64,000 bases of DNA from contig NZ_SCQN01000014.1 in the NCBI RefSeq assembly GCF_004321985.1, forward strand, positions 1 through 64,000, given 5' to 3'. How positions within the stretch are numbered: position 1 is the first letter of the stretch; the number at the start of each line of letters is the position of its first letter. The position numbers and the translations under genes were made by a program. The DNA is from Castellaniella sp. (GTDB taxonomy: Bacteria > Pseudomonadota > Gammaproteobacteria > Burkholderiales > Burkholderiaceae_B). Shown piece by piece: positions 1-6,828 of the stretch. Below the pieces are notes generated by a model. That model was not told the DNA's origin. It saw only the letters and a program-made list of their open reading frames with translations, and made no database searches.

Positions 1-187
1 TCCTGTGTCATCTTCGCCACCGTCAGTCGAGTCCGGCTGATGGCAGCATACGCCAAGTTAAAGTAAATAATTCAGAATCATCTGTACATCATTGATATTT
101 GTGGGTAATTGCAAGCCGGCCAGTACCGCCTTGCTGGCGGCACGCTAATCCGGACAATAGGTTCCAATCAAAAACAGGTTGGAACCA

Positions 188-607
188 ATGCCCGCCGCAC
201 AGATTGACAGTCGTTCATATCGGAACCAGCCTCGTCGCCGGTTTGCTCAGGCCTACAAGGAGCAGGTCGTCGAGCAGCTTCTGGCCGATCAGAGTTTGAC
301 GGTCGCGCAGGTGGCCCGCGAGCACGATGTCCATCCCAATCAGTTGTGCCGCTGGCGTCGGGAATACCATGCAGCGAACCCACTCGCGCTGACCAAGCCT
401 GTTCGCGCACGATCAGATGCGTGTTCCGGGGTCGAGCTGGTGCCGGTGAGCATCATCACCGAGGCGCAGGCACCAGAGCAGTCCGTTGTCCGGCCGGTGG
501 CGCCAGATGCCGTGGTGCTACGCATCACCGTGGCCAAGGGTACGATTGAGATCACCCACGCCTGCGACCCGGTGCGGCTGGAGGCCGTTTTGCAGGTGCT
601 GCGGTGA
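188..607 (+). CDS. tnpA: IS66-type accessory protein TnpA (Orf1, HTH)
   Basis: Small basic protein of 139 residues, the first of the three IS66 genes. An N-terminal helix-turn-helix of the Tnp/IS3-IS66 Orf1 type spans about residues 12-55, with the segment [20 protein letters not shown] as the recognition motif. The C-terminal half is less conserved and fits the usual TnpA tail. ATG 188 is chosen; an in-frame TTG at 179 would add three residues. The stop overlaps the tnpB start as GTGA at 604-607, which suggests translational coupling. The family function is DNA binding and assistance to the TnpC transposase. Confidence 0.85.
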   Translation: MPAAQIDSRSYRNQPRRRFAQAYKEQVVEQLLADQSLTVAQVAREHDVHPNQLCRWRREYHAANPLALTKPVRARSDACSGVELVPVSIITEAQAPEQSVVRPVAPDAVVLRITVAKGTIEITHACDPVRLEAVLQVLR

Positions 608-948
608 TTGGCTTGCCGGTCGGCACACGGGTCTGGCTGGCTGCCGGGGTGACCGACATGCGTCGGGGCTTTGATGGCCTGGCCGCCATCGTGCAAAGCA
701 AGTTGTCCGAGGACCCCTTCAGCGGCCATGTGTTTGTGTTCCGGGGCCGCAAGGGCGATCGCCTCAAGGTGCTGTGGTGGAGTGGCGATGGCATGTGCCT
801 GCTGGCCAAGCGCCTGGAACACGGCCACTTCGTGTGGCCCAACGCCGAGTCGGGCTCGGTGCACTTGAGCCCGGCGCAGCTCTCGATGCTGCTGGAAGGC
901 ATTGATTGGCGACGCCCGGCGCGCACCCACCAGCCGACTCAGATTTAA
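604..948 (+). CDS. tnpB: IS66-family accessory protein TnpB (Orf2)
   Basis: Protein of 114 residues starting at GTG 604, overlapping the tnpA stop by four bases. It matches the IS66 Orf2 family along its whole length: [20 protein letters not shown] near the N-terminus, then [16 protein letters not shown] and the GxxLxxKRLE-G-FVWP block near residues 60-80. Its biochemical role is not well defined, but TnpB is needed for IS66 transposition together with TnpC. The reading frame is intact and full length. Confidence 0.9.
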   Translation: MIGLPVGTRVWLAAGVTDMRRGFDGLAAIVQSKLSEDPFSGHVFVFRGRKGDRLKVLWWSGDGMCLLAKRLEHGHFVWPNAESGSVHLSPAQLSMLLEGIDWRRPARTHQPTQI

Positions 949-954
949 CACGTG

Positions 955-980
955 AAATATGCGCTGGAAGGCGCATATTT
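955..980. repeat. Perfect 10-bp inverted repeat between tnpB and tnpC
   Basis: Arms AAATATGCGC (955-964) and GCGCATATTT (971-980) are exact complements separated by the 6-base loop TGGAAG. The hairpin sits just after the tnpB stop and 50 bases before tnpC. A short T run inside and after the right arm (ATTTATT) could make it a partial terminator, or it could limit tnpC translation from upstream transcripts. Confidence 0.7.
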
Positions 981-1029
981 ATTGGGTTTGCGCTCCAATT
1001 GATACTCCACGTTTGGTAAAATAGCGGCT

Positions 1030-2616
1030 ATGCTCAGCCGTGCGCAACTGCCCGACAATATCGACGCCCTGAAGGCGTTGTTGCTCGCGCATTTGAATCA
1101 GACGCAGGCCTTGCGCGAGGCGCACGACACGCTCAAGGACGCGCATCGCGCGCTTCGTGTTGAACGGGATTTGCTGCGTGAGGAAAAGCAGTTCGACAAG
1201 CAGGAAATCCAGCGCCTGATGCTGCTGTTATTCAAGCTCAAACGTCAGATGTTTGGTCAGCGCTCGGAGAAGCTGCAGTCCCAGATCGATCAGCTCGAGC
1301 TTGAACTCGAAGATCTGCATATCAATCAGGGTGAGCGCGCGCAAAAGGTGGAACCGGTCGAGCCGGCACCACGCAAAGCCCCGACGCGCCGGCCTCTGCC
1401 CGGGCACTTGCCGCGCGACATTCAAGAACACTGGCCCGAGGCGTCGGCCTGTCCTGACTGTGGTGGCGCCTGGCAGCGTCTTGGCGAGGATGTCAGCGAA
1501 GTGTTGGAATACATTCCATCCAGCCTGCGCGTCGTGCGCCACGTACGCCCCCGTTTGAGCTGCCGCTGCTGCGAGCGGATGGCACAGGCCCCGGCGCCCA
1601 GTCGCCCGATCGCCCGCAGCTTCGCGGGCCCTGGGCTGCTCAGCCATATCGTGGTCAGCAAGTATCTGGATCATCAGCCGCTATACCGGCAATGCCAGAT
1701 TCTCGGGCGCGAGGATGTGGACTTGAGTGAAAGCACGATGGGCGATTGGGTAGGCGGCGTGCATCACCTGCTGCGCCCCTTGCTCGATGCGCTGCAATGT
1801 TACGTGTTCCAGGCCGAGAAGCTGCATACGGACGACACGCCGATCAAGGTGCTGGCCCCGGGCACTGGCAAAACCCGCCAGGCGCGGCTGTGGGTCTACA
1901 CCCGTGACGATCGCGCGAGCGGCGATGTCGCCGCGCCGGCGGTGTGGTTCCGCTATTCGCCCGATCGGCGTGGCATTCATCCGCAAACGCATCTGAAAGA
2001 CTACGCCGGCATCCTGCAGGCTGACGCGTTTGCTGGCTACGATCAGGTCTATGCGAACGGCCAAGTCATCGAGGCTGGGTGCTGGGCACATGCCAGACGC
2101 AAGTTCCACGACATCCATGCGAGGCAGGCCACGCCCATCACGACCCATGTGCTCGAAAGCATCGCTGCGCTTTACAGGATCGAGTCTGAAATCCGGGGCA
2201 GCCCGCCCGAGGCCAGGCGCGCCGCACGTCAAGAGCGGGCCGTACCCATTGTGACCGCCTTGCACGCGTGGTTACGCGAGCAGTTGCCCAGCGTATCGCG
2301 CAAATCCGAGACGGCTGATGCCATCGGCTATGCCATGAACCAGTGGCGGGCGCTTGCGCGCTATCTGGATGATGGGCGCATCGAGATCGACAATAACGCG
2401 GCCGAGCGCGCCTTGCGCGGGATAAGCCTGGGTCGAAAGAATTATTTGTTCCTGGGTTCGGATACCGGTGGCGAGCGCGCCGCCACGATGTACAGTCTGC
2501 TGGGCTCGGCCAAGCTCAACGGCATCAATCCCGAGGCGTACCTTCGCCATGTATTGACCGTCATCGCCCCGACCATCCGGTCAATCGCGTCGATGAACTG
2601 TTGCCCTGGAACGTGA
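1030..2616 (+). CDS. tnpC: IS66-family transposase TnpC, C-terminus frameshifted
   Basis: Main DDE transposase of the element, 528 residues as read. An N-terminal coiled coil (about 10-100) is followed by an IS66 zinc-finger region (C141, C144, C178, C180, C181). The catalytic core has DDT at 268-270, D332 in QADAFAGYD and E459 in NNAAERALR. After A513 the frame no longer encodes the usual IS66 ending. Skipping two bases (CC at 2569-2570) restores DHPVNRVDELLPWNV and a stop at 2622-2624. The present ending, PTIRSIASMNCCPGT, is therefore a frameshift product. The catalytic residues are all retained, so activity cannot be ruled out. The start is ATG 1030. Confidence 0.88.
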   Translation: MLSRAQLPDNIDALKALLLAHLNQTQALREAHDTLKDAHRALRVERDLLREEKQFDKQEIQRLMLLLFKLKRQMFGQRSEKLQSQIDQLELELEDLHINQGERAQKVEPVEPAPRKAPTRRPLPGHLPRDIQEHWPEASACPDCGGAWQRLGEDVSEVLEYIPSSLRVVRHVRPRLSCRCCERMAQAPAPSRPIARSFAGPGLLSHIVVSKYLDHQPLYRQCQILGREDVDLSESTMGDWVGGVHHLLRPLLDALQCYVFQAEKLHTDDTPIKVLAPGTGKTRQARLWVYTRDDRASGDVAAPAVWFRYSPDRRGIHPQTHLKDYAGILQADAFAGYDQVYANGQVIEAGCWAHARRKFHDIHARQATPITTHVLESIAALYRIESEIRGSPPEARRAARQERAVPIVTALHAWLREQLPSVSRKSETADAIGYAMNQWRALARYLDDGRIEIDNNAAERALRGISLGRKNYLFLGSDTGGERAATMYSLLGSAKLNGINPEAYLRHVLTVIAPTIRSIASMNCCPGT

Positions 2617-2774
2617 CGCTTTAATCGTCGGCTTCACCCACTACCTTGGCAGGCTCGTCAATACGGCCCACACCGGATGCTTACGACTCGCGGGGGCTGT
2701 GTGGTGGAGGTGGGGCAGGGCGCTGGACATGAGAAAGCCCTCCGAAGAGGGCTTGGTGGGCTACCTGCCAAGGA

Positions 2775-3107
2775 CTATATAGAGCTAGCGTCCACTGTGT
2801 TTTCAGATTCCATCATTGAGTCGTCCGGGTCCAGTCTAGCCAGCACTACGCCCTCAAGCACCACCAGGAGTGCTGGATAGGCCTTTTTTTCGTCCGGTTT
2901 ATTGGCTGCGATCGCGCCGGTGCCAATCCGCGCATCGACAATCCAGTGACCCTCTTTTATGCCGTAATGCTTGAGCAGAACAATCAATAGGTCTTTCAGC
3001 GGAACATCGATATTTGCGGGAGTCTCTGCCGTCTTTAGGGAGGGGCTCTTTCTCGCTGCTGCCCTCTTGGCTGCTGGGGATTTAGAAGCTGTAGACTTCG
3101 TCGCCAT
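2775..3107 (-). CDS. Hypothetical protein, third gene of the hicA-hicB operon
   Basis: Function not recognised. The 110-residue product has a Lys/Ala/Ser/Pro-rich N-terminus (residues 1-28, histone-H1-like composition). A compact domain follows (about 34-96) with alternating hydrophobic strands, DLLIVLLKHYGIKEGHWIV and YPALLVVLEGVVLARLDPDD. The start overlaps the hicB stop by 26 bases, so it is almost certainly co-transcribed and translationally coupled with the toxin-antitoxin pair. The basic tail suggests nucleic-acid contact, but that is only inference from composition. It ends 91 bases before the IS66 right end and does not look truncated by it. Confidence 0.7.
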   Translation of the reverse strand: MATKSTASKSPAAKRAAARKSPSLKTAETPANIDVPLKDLLIVLLKHYGIKEGHWIVDARIGTGAIAANKPDEKKAYPALLVVLEGVVLARLDPDDSMMESENTVDASSI

Positions 3108-3624
3108 GATGTTTCCTTACGATTCGATAGTCTGATTTTGGATGGTCCAGGCGAACTTTTGTCGCGCCGAGACTAACTTGGTACATATCGCGCACCAAGC
3201 CACCAATCCGCTCGCGCGTCGCCGTTGCTACGGTCGGTTTTGGCGCCGCCTGATAGGCCCCGAACACGCGCTCTGCTAGCGCCTCTGAAATTAACGTATT
3301 AAGGCTAACCTCTTCATGCTCTGCCATGAGGGAGGCGCGGTAGTGAAGAGATTTGCTCAGGCGCAATGTGACGCGACCGCTGTGCTCAGGACTGTGCTGC
3401 GGCAGCGCCGTAGGAAAACTCTGCCCCTGTTCTTTAGCCAGCGCATACAGCATTTGAATAGCCTCTCTGGCTTCTTCAAAGGCGTCTTGAGCGCAGTCCG
3501 CATACGAAGCAATTCCAGGAACCTCCTTGACTTTTGCTTCATACAGCATGCCATCTTCGGTCTCTACGCGTTTGATCTCAATGGTGTAAAGAGACGGATC
3601 AAACTCGTCTACGATCTTTTGCAT
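3082..3624 (-). CDS. hicB: HicB-type antitoxin
   Basis: Protein of 180 residues with the two-domain HicB plan. The N-terminal part (about 12-75) is a partial RNase H-like HicB fold containing MLYEAKVKEVPGIASYADCA and EEAREAIQMLYALA. A C-terminal ribbon-helix-helix segment follows (about 84-122, GRVTLRLSKSLHYRASLMAE then SLNTLISEALAERVFG), the usual DNA-binding and autorepression module. A further 55 residues lie beyond that domain. It overlaps hicA by 16 bases and the downstream gene by 26. The family role is to bind and block the HicA mRNA interferase and repress its own promoter. Confidence 0.82.
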   Translation of the reverse strand: MQKIVDEFDPSLYTIEIKRVETEDGMLYEAKVKEVPGIASYADCAQDAFEEAREAIQMLYALAKEQGQSFPTALPQHSPEHSGRVTLRLSKSLHYRASLMAEHEEVSLNTLISEALAERVFGAYQAAPKPTVATATRERIGGLVRDMYQVSLGATKVRLDHPKSDYRIVRKHHGDEVYSF

Positions 3625-3896
3625 AGAAATCCCTCCAAATCATCCTTGGCCCGCGAAAGTTCCGCTACTACGTTTCTGACATAAGCAGGGAGAACATGAG
3701 GATCCTTTCCGTGCCCACAATTGAAGTTTCCACCGCTATAGTTTTTGGTGCCGCTGTGACCGTAAACCTTATGATGAGGGGCCTTCTTCGGCGTCACCGT
3801 ATACCCTAAAGACTCAAGAGCCTGCACTATGTCTAAGCATCGTAGGCCGGCCGGCCTGGACTTGAGCCTAGCAATGACTTCATCAACTAGACTCAT
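3609..3896 (-). CDS. hicA: HicA-type mRNA interferase toxin
   Basis: Protein of 95 residues, first gene of the operon. The segment LESLGYTVTPKKAPHHKVYG (about 28-47) fits the HicA double-stranded-RNA-binding-like fold. Its His pair in APHHKVYGH corresponds to the catalytic His of the family, and NFNCGHGKDPHVLPAYVRNV resembles the C-terminal strand-helix unit. It is somewhat longer than typical HicA proteins. The toxin-first order and overlap with hicB are standard for hicAB. An operator-like dyad touches the start codon region. Confidence 0.75.
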   Translation of the reverse strand: MSLVDEVIARLKSRPAGLRCLDIVQALESLGYTVTPKKAPHHKVYGHSGTKNYSGGNFNCGHGKDPHVLPAYVRNVVAELSRAKDDLEGFLCKRS

Positions 3897-3897
3897 A

Positions 3898-3955
3898 TGA
3901 CACCATATGTAGTGTCAAACCATGAGAGGATAGCACGCACACCGCTTCCTGTCGA
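3898..3955 (-). promoter_or_regulatory. hicA promoter and operator dyad
   Basis: On the minus strand TCGACA (3955-3950) and TATCCT (3932-3927) are separated by 17 bp, a plausible sigma-70 promoter starting near 3920. Just downstream lies a perfect 6-bp inverted repeat, TGACAC (3898-3903) and GTGTCA (3912-3917), with an 8-bp spacer, ending one base before the hicA ATG. This is a natural place for autorepression by HicB. The assignment rests on sequence symmetry only. Confidence 0.5.
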
Positions 3956-4099
3956 CCGCGAGGCTTTGCTCACAACTTCTGTCTGCGACCTGACCATTTG
4001 CAGTTGTCCCTCCTCTTTATCGCCGTTCCCGGACCCCACACATGCCCCACACAAAAGGCGTGGGGGCTATCTCACACCCCAATCCCACACCAGAAGGTT

Positions 4100-4291
4100 C
4101 TATCGACGTATCGCTGGCCAGCGTGCGAATGCGAACACCCAAAGCGCAATGATGCCCAGTCCTGGGATCACAAACGGGATCGACCACCATCGACTGTAGC
4201 CTGCCTTGTGCGTGATCATCGCCCAAGGGATGACCATTAAAAGCACAAAGACAAGAACGATCAACCAGTGCCAAACACTAAGGTGTCCCAT
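4100..4291 (-). CDS. Small two-TM membrane protein
   Basis: Unrecognised 63-residue protein with two hydrophobic stretches: WHWLIVLVFVLLMVIPWAMI (about 7-26) and FVIPGLGIIALWVFAFARWP (about 40-59). They are joined by the polar turn THKAGYSRWWS. ATG 4291 is chosen over ATG 4309 because GGAGGG lies 5 bases before it. It follows the small exported-protein gene by 14 bases and probably shares its transcript. A degenerate second copy of this gene lies at about 6240-6365. Proteins with this layout are common orphan inner-membrane proteins of unknown role. Confidence 0.7.
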   Translation of the reverse strand: MGHLSVWHWLIVLVFVLLMVIPWAMITHKAGYSRWWSIPFVIPGLGIIALWVFAFARWPAIRR

Positions 4292-4305
4292 GGTGCCCTC
4301 CGTGA

Positions 4306-4614
4306 TCATCGACCGTATGAATTGCCGCGTTTCGTTCCTGGGGCGCCAGTCCTAGGATTGACATTTCCCTTGGTCGACCAGTTGTTATTGATCGATTTGT
4401 CAGCCCTTGAACGGGCATAGGGTGCGACGTATGTCCCGTTTCGCGTCGTGTAACCCCTGACGCTCGAGCTGCTTGACTTTGAGCCGGTGCCATAGCTGGG
4501 AGTCGAGGCTCTTGAGTGAGTACTGAAGCCGTGGCCGCGTGCCTGCACTGACGTTGTGTTGAACGTAAATGCCAAAGAAACCGTAAGTGCGAGCACCATT
4601 GCGAAGGTTTTCAT
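4306..4614 (-). CDS. Small exported protein with Asn/Gly/Ser-rich mature part
   Basis: Protein of 102 residues with a clear signal peptide: basic MK start, hydrophobic core AMVLALTVSLAFTF and a probable cut after VQA (about residue 25). The mature part is Ser/Gly/Thr-rich. It ends in a block resembling a recurrent motif of small secreted proteobacterial proteins, GYTTRNGTYVAPYARSRAD followed by NNWSTKGNVNPRTG. No enzyme domain is visible. ATG 4614 is preferred over the upstream ATG 4704 because AAAGGA precedes it and the signal peptide starts there. The next gene on the strand is the small membrane protein 14 bases downstream. Confidence 0.7.
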   Translation of the reverse strand: MKTFAMVLALTVSLAFTFNTTSVQARGHGFSTHSRASTPSYGTGSKSSSSSVRGYTTRNGTYVAPYARSRADKSINNNWSTKGNVNPRTGAPGTKRGNSYGR

Positions 4615-4704
4615 GCGTACTGTCCTTTGTTCACATATCCATACGGTTAATAATGTTTTGTTACTTTCGCTGTTAAAGTAATCCTCGGTGGGCAGGATGT
4701 TCAA

Positions 4705-5223
4705 TCAGGGTTTGCCACAATCCGAAGCCGCATCAGGAGCACGCCTCAATTCCCCTCAGCCTCAAGCCTTCTATCCTGCTGGGTCACGTTGAAGGTGTCG
4801 TCGGCTTGGGCTTGCCGCCTACGTGTTTGTTGGTGGTTGGTGCCAGGTTCGTCCACTAACGGTGGCTGGACGAAACCCCTTGATCGCTAGCGACGGAATC
4901 TTGCTCGCAGCTGATTTTCAGATGCGGGATTTTCCCGTATCTACGTTCCAGGCCGTCCCTGGCTGGTGGGCCTGGTGCCGACCAAGGCGGGGCTGTCGGC
5001 GCTGGTCGGTAGGTGACCAAAAAAAGGCAAGTGATGACGTTTGGGTACCATTTTGGGTACTTTAGAAAACGCAATCCTCTGAAAACCTCATAAAAGCTAC
5101 ACGTTCGGGTTTGACCTCGCACCATTTAAAATCAAGGCACTATAGGGCACCTCGATGCCGTGCGGCTTCAGGTAGGGGCGTCCATCTCATTGTTTGTGAT
5201 GTAGAGCCACCTTCTGTCTCGTG
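4705..5223. other. Gene-poor stretch with hairpins
   Basis: No convincing gene in about 520 bases; reading frames here lack ribosome sites and family features. It contains an inverted repeat GATGCGGGA (4921-4929) / TCCCGTATC (4933-4941) with a 3-base loop, nine pairs counting one G-T. A second inverted repeat is CCGACCA (4978-4984) / TGGTCGG (5003-5009). A near-tandem TTTGGGTAC pair lies at about 5039-5060. None has a T run that would make it a clear terminator. The stretch could be remnant DNA of a lost element. Confidence 0.5.
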
Positions 5224-5508
5224 TCAGGCAACAGCATGTTCCCTGAAGGACGTGACGGTGGGCCTAGGCTTTTGCTCGGCCTGCCATAGATCGTACTGGG
5301 CCTGCATGTTGACCCACATTTCGGCGCTGGTTCCAAGTGCGTCACGAAGACGCAAGGCCATGTCCGCTGAGATGCCAGCCGATCCGTTGAGGATGCGGGA
5401 TAGGGCAGTGCGGGTGACGCCTAGACGTTCCGCCGCTTCTGTGACGGTCAGGTCGCCGAGGAATTCGCGCAGTGCCAGGCCTGGATGTGCTGGATTATGC
5501 ATACGCAT
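5224..5508 (-). CDS. higA: HigA-family antitoxin (XRE), module 1
   Basis: Protein of 94 residues of the HigA/VapI addiction-module antidote family. It starts with HPGLALREFLGDL and carries a Cro/C1 helix-turn-helix at about 20-60 (VTEAAERLGVTRTALSRILN, then GISADMALRLRDALGT). The family marker NMQAQYDLWQAEQ follows at about 67-79. ATG 5508 is preceded by AGGAGAACACC. It lies 9 bases after higB, the usual toxin-first order. It should bind HigB and repress the shared promoter. Confidence 0.88.
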   Translation of the reverse strand: MRMHNPAHPGLALREFLGDLTVTEAAERLGVTRTALSRILNGSAGISADMALRLRDALGTSAEMWVNMQAQYDLWQAEQKPRPTVTSFREHAVA

Positions 5509-5517
5509 GGTGTTCTC

Positions 5518-5814
5518 CTAGTGATAGTCCTGGTAGTCCACCAGGATGGCATCCACACCCTCGAAGCAGAAGGTAAGGCGCCAGTTGCCGCTGACCGACA
5601 CGGACCAGTGATCTTGGACTGACTGACCCTTTGGGTTGCTCCCAGAGAGCCTGTGCAGCTTCCATCCAGGAGCGCTCATGTCCTGAGGGTTTGTCGCTGC
5701 GTTCAAGGTGGTCAATTGCACATTCAGCCGCACGGCGTGCTTGGGTTGAATACCCGCTTTCGATCCGGTCTCGAAGAAGGCTTGGAGGCCCCTGTGTCGG
5801 AAGCTCTTGATCAT
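5518..5814 (-). CDS. higB: HigB-family toxin (RelE/ParE fold), module 1
   Basis: Protein of 98 residues matching ribosome-dependent mRNA-cleaving HigB toxins. It has a start MIKSFRHRGLQAFFETGS, a middle block KLHRLSGSNPKGQSVQDHWS and a C-terminal NWRLTFCF followed by VDYQDYH. ATG 5814 is chosen: it is the family start, while the upstream ATG at 5832 lies in the predicted promoter. No ribosome site precedes it, and the predicted transcription start falls at or next to the ATG, so the mRNA may be leaderless. Confidence 0.87.
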   Translation of the reverse strand: MIKSFRHRGLQAFFETGSKAGIQPKHAVRLNVQLTTLNAATNPQDMSAPGWKLHRLSGSNPKGQSVQDHWSVSVSGNWRLTFCFEGVDAILVDYQDYH

Positions 5815-5849
5815 TTGTGTAGTGTATAGCATCGCTACACGATGGACAA
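5815..5849 (-). promoter_or_regulatory. higBA-1 promoter with operator dyad
   Basis: On the minus strand TTGTCC (5849-5844), a 17-bp spacer and TACACT (5826-5821) form a plausible promoter whose start would fall at about 5814, the higB ATG. Inverted half-sites GTGTAG (5817-5822) and CTACAC (5835-5840) flank and overlap the -10 region. They suit binding by a HigA dimer. Confidence 0.5.
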
Positions 5850-5931
5850 GGGGTGAACCGCCTACGGACGGCTGTTTTTGGGTGCTGGTATTGTTCCGTA
5901 TTCAGCTCAGACTCGCACCAGAGGACGCACC

Positions 5932-6201
5932 CTACGTTGCCAGGTCGATCCCGAACATCATCCTGAGGCGATCAGCGAAGGCCGCCCGGTACTCCTCCGG
6001 CAACTGATCGCGCATGGCCTTGCATGCCGGCCGAAGATCCACGCCGGCGTCCTTGGCATGCTCCATCAGCCCGTAGACCACAGCTCTGAGCACGAGCACA
6101 TCCATGGATACGTTGCGGATGTCCGTCCCCATGGAGTTGATGGAGCTACTGTGCCGTCCGAGAAGATCCAGGATCTGGCTGTCTTGGTCGTTTCCTTCCA
6201 T
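5932..6201 (-). CDS. Hypothetical protein, 89 residues
   Basis: Not recognised. It is a soluble, mostly helical, acidic protein with no signal peptide or membrane segment. It contains DVLVLRAVVYGLMEHAKDAG near residues 34-53 and ends RLRMMFGIDLAT. A very good ribosome site, GGAGGAATAG, directly precedes ATG 6201, supporting a real gene. It lies immediately downstream of the decayed small membrane gene on the same strand. No function can be proposed. Confidence 0.6.
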   Translation of the reverse strand: MEGNDQDSQILDLLGRHSSSINSMGTDIRNVSMDVLVLRAVVYGLMEHAKDAGVDLRPACKAMRDQLPEEYRAAFADRLRMMFGIDLAT

Positions 6202-6239
6202 CTATTCCTCCGGCGGGTTCGATAGGTTCCTTCAGGACC

Positions 6240-6365
6240 GGGGTCATAAAAGCGATGACCCGCGCTCGGCTGTGGCCCGCTTTGTATGTGACCATTGCTC
6301 AAGCGGACCATCGAAAGCACGAAAATAAGGACGGTCAGCCAGTGTCAGATACTGGAGCTTCCCAT
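6240..6365 (-). pseudogene. Degenerate copy of the 4100-4291 small membrane gene
   Basis: From ATG 6365 the minus strand reads MGSSSI, a TGA stop, then HWLTVLIFVLSMV. This lines up with MGHLSVWHWLIVLVFVLLMV of the intact gene; the stop replaces the first Trp of that segment. DNA similarity continues past the point where the reading frame breaks (shared GTGCTTT, ATGGTC, and later TTTATGACCC-like blocks), with small indels. The copy therefore has a nonsense change plus frameshifts and is not expressed as the full protein. Confidence 0.65.
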
Positions 6366-6375
6366 GATATCGCCT

Positions 6376-6828
6376 CTATGTTGCGTGTCTGTTGCTGTGT
6401 GGCTGACCGGGAGCCACGTTCACGATGGTGGCTTGCATGAGCGCAATCACCTTGTAGGCCGGGTCGCTCCCGGCAAACGCCCGGACTTCACCGGTACACA
6501 CGGTGAGCGACTTGCCTGCGTTCTGCACCTTTCCGATTGCCAGAAAGCGTTCGCCTATCGCGGGCCGTAGAAAGTTGATCTTGAACTCGGCCGTCACGAC
6601 TTCGTGGTCGAGCGGTGCTTTCGTCATGGCCGCATAGCCGCAGGCGCTGTCGACGACGCTGGTGATGGCGCCGGCATGCACAAAACCGTGTTGTTGCGAA
6701 AGATGCCTGGAAAACGGTAGCGCGATGTGCACTTCTCCGTCCGCGACCCACGCGAGCTCCGCGCCCAAGGTCTCCATCAACCCCTGTGCGGCAAAACTGC
6801 CGGCAATCCGTTCTCGGGTGTCACTCAT
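6376..6828 (-). CDS. PaaI-type hotdog thioesterase
   Basis: Protein of 150 residues with the hotdog thioesterase layout. HGFVHAGAITSVVDSACGYA (about 47-66) carries the HxG and Asp positions used by PaaI/YdiI-type acyl-CoA thioesterases. VVTAEFKINFLRPAIGERF (about 77-95) forms the central strand pair. ATG 6828 follows AAGGAGCCAACC; upstream in-frame codons would only add an unlikely extension. The substrate cannot be told from sequence. It is divergent from the SDR gene. Confidence 0.82.
   Translation of the reverse strand: MSDTRERIAGSFAAQGLMETLGAELAWVADGEVHIALPFSRHLSQQHGFVHAGAITSVVDSACGYAAMTKAPLDHEVVTAEFKINFLRPAIGERFLAIGKVQNAGKSLTVCTGEVRAFAGSDPAYKVIALMQATIVNVAPGQPHSNRHAT

Larger units (their letters stand above)
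105..2684 (+). mobile_element. IS66-family insertion sequence (ends tentative)
   Basis: The element carries the three-gene tnpA-tnpB-tnpC set that defines IS66-type elements. The right end is fairly clear: read inward on the minus strand it starts GTAAGCATCCGGTG at 2684, and IS66 termini typically begin GTAA. The left end is proposed at 105 (GTAATTGCAAGCC), which shares GTAA and a GGCC-GTA block with the right end but is otherwise a poor match. The 8 bases outside each proposed end (97-104 and 2685-2692) do not match, so the usual 8-bp target duplication is not visible. Either the left boundary is wrong or one flank has been rearranged. Bases 1-104 hold no recognisable gene. Confidence 0.7.

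Noticed and set aside
4823-5125. Short frames on both strands in the gene-poor stretch
   Set aside because: No ribosome site, no hydrophobic or domain pattern, and mutual overlap; not supported as genes.
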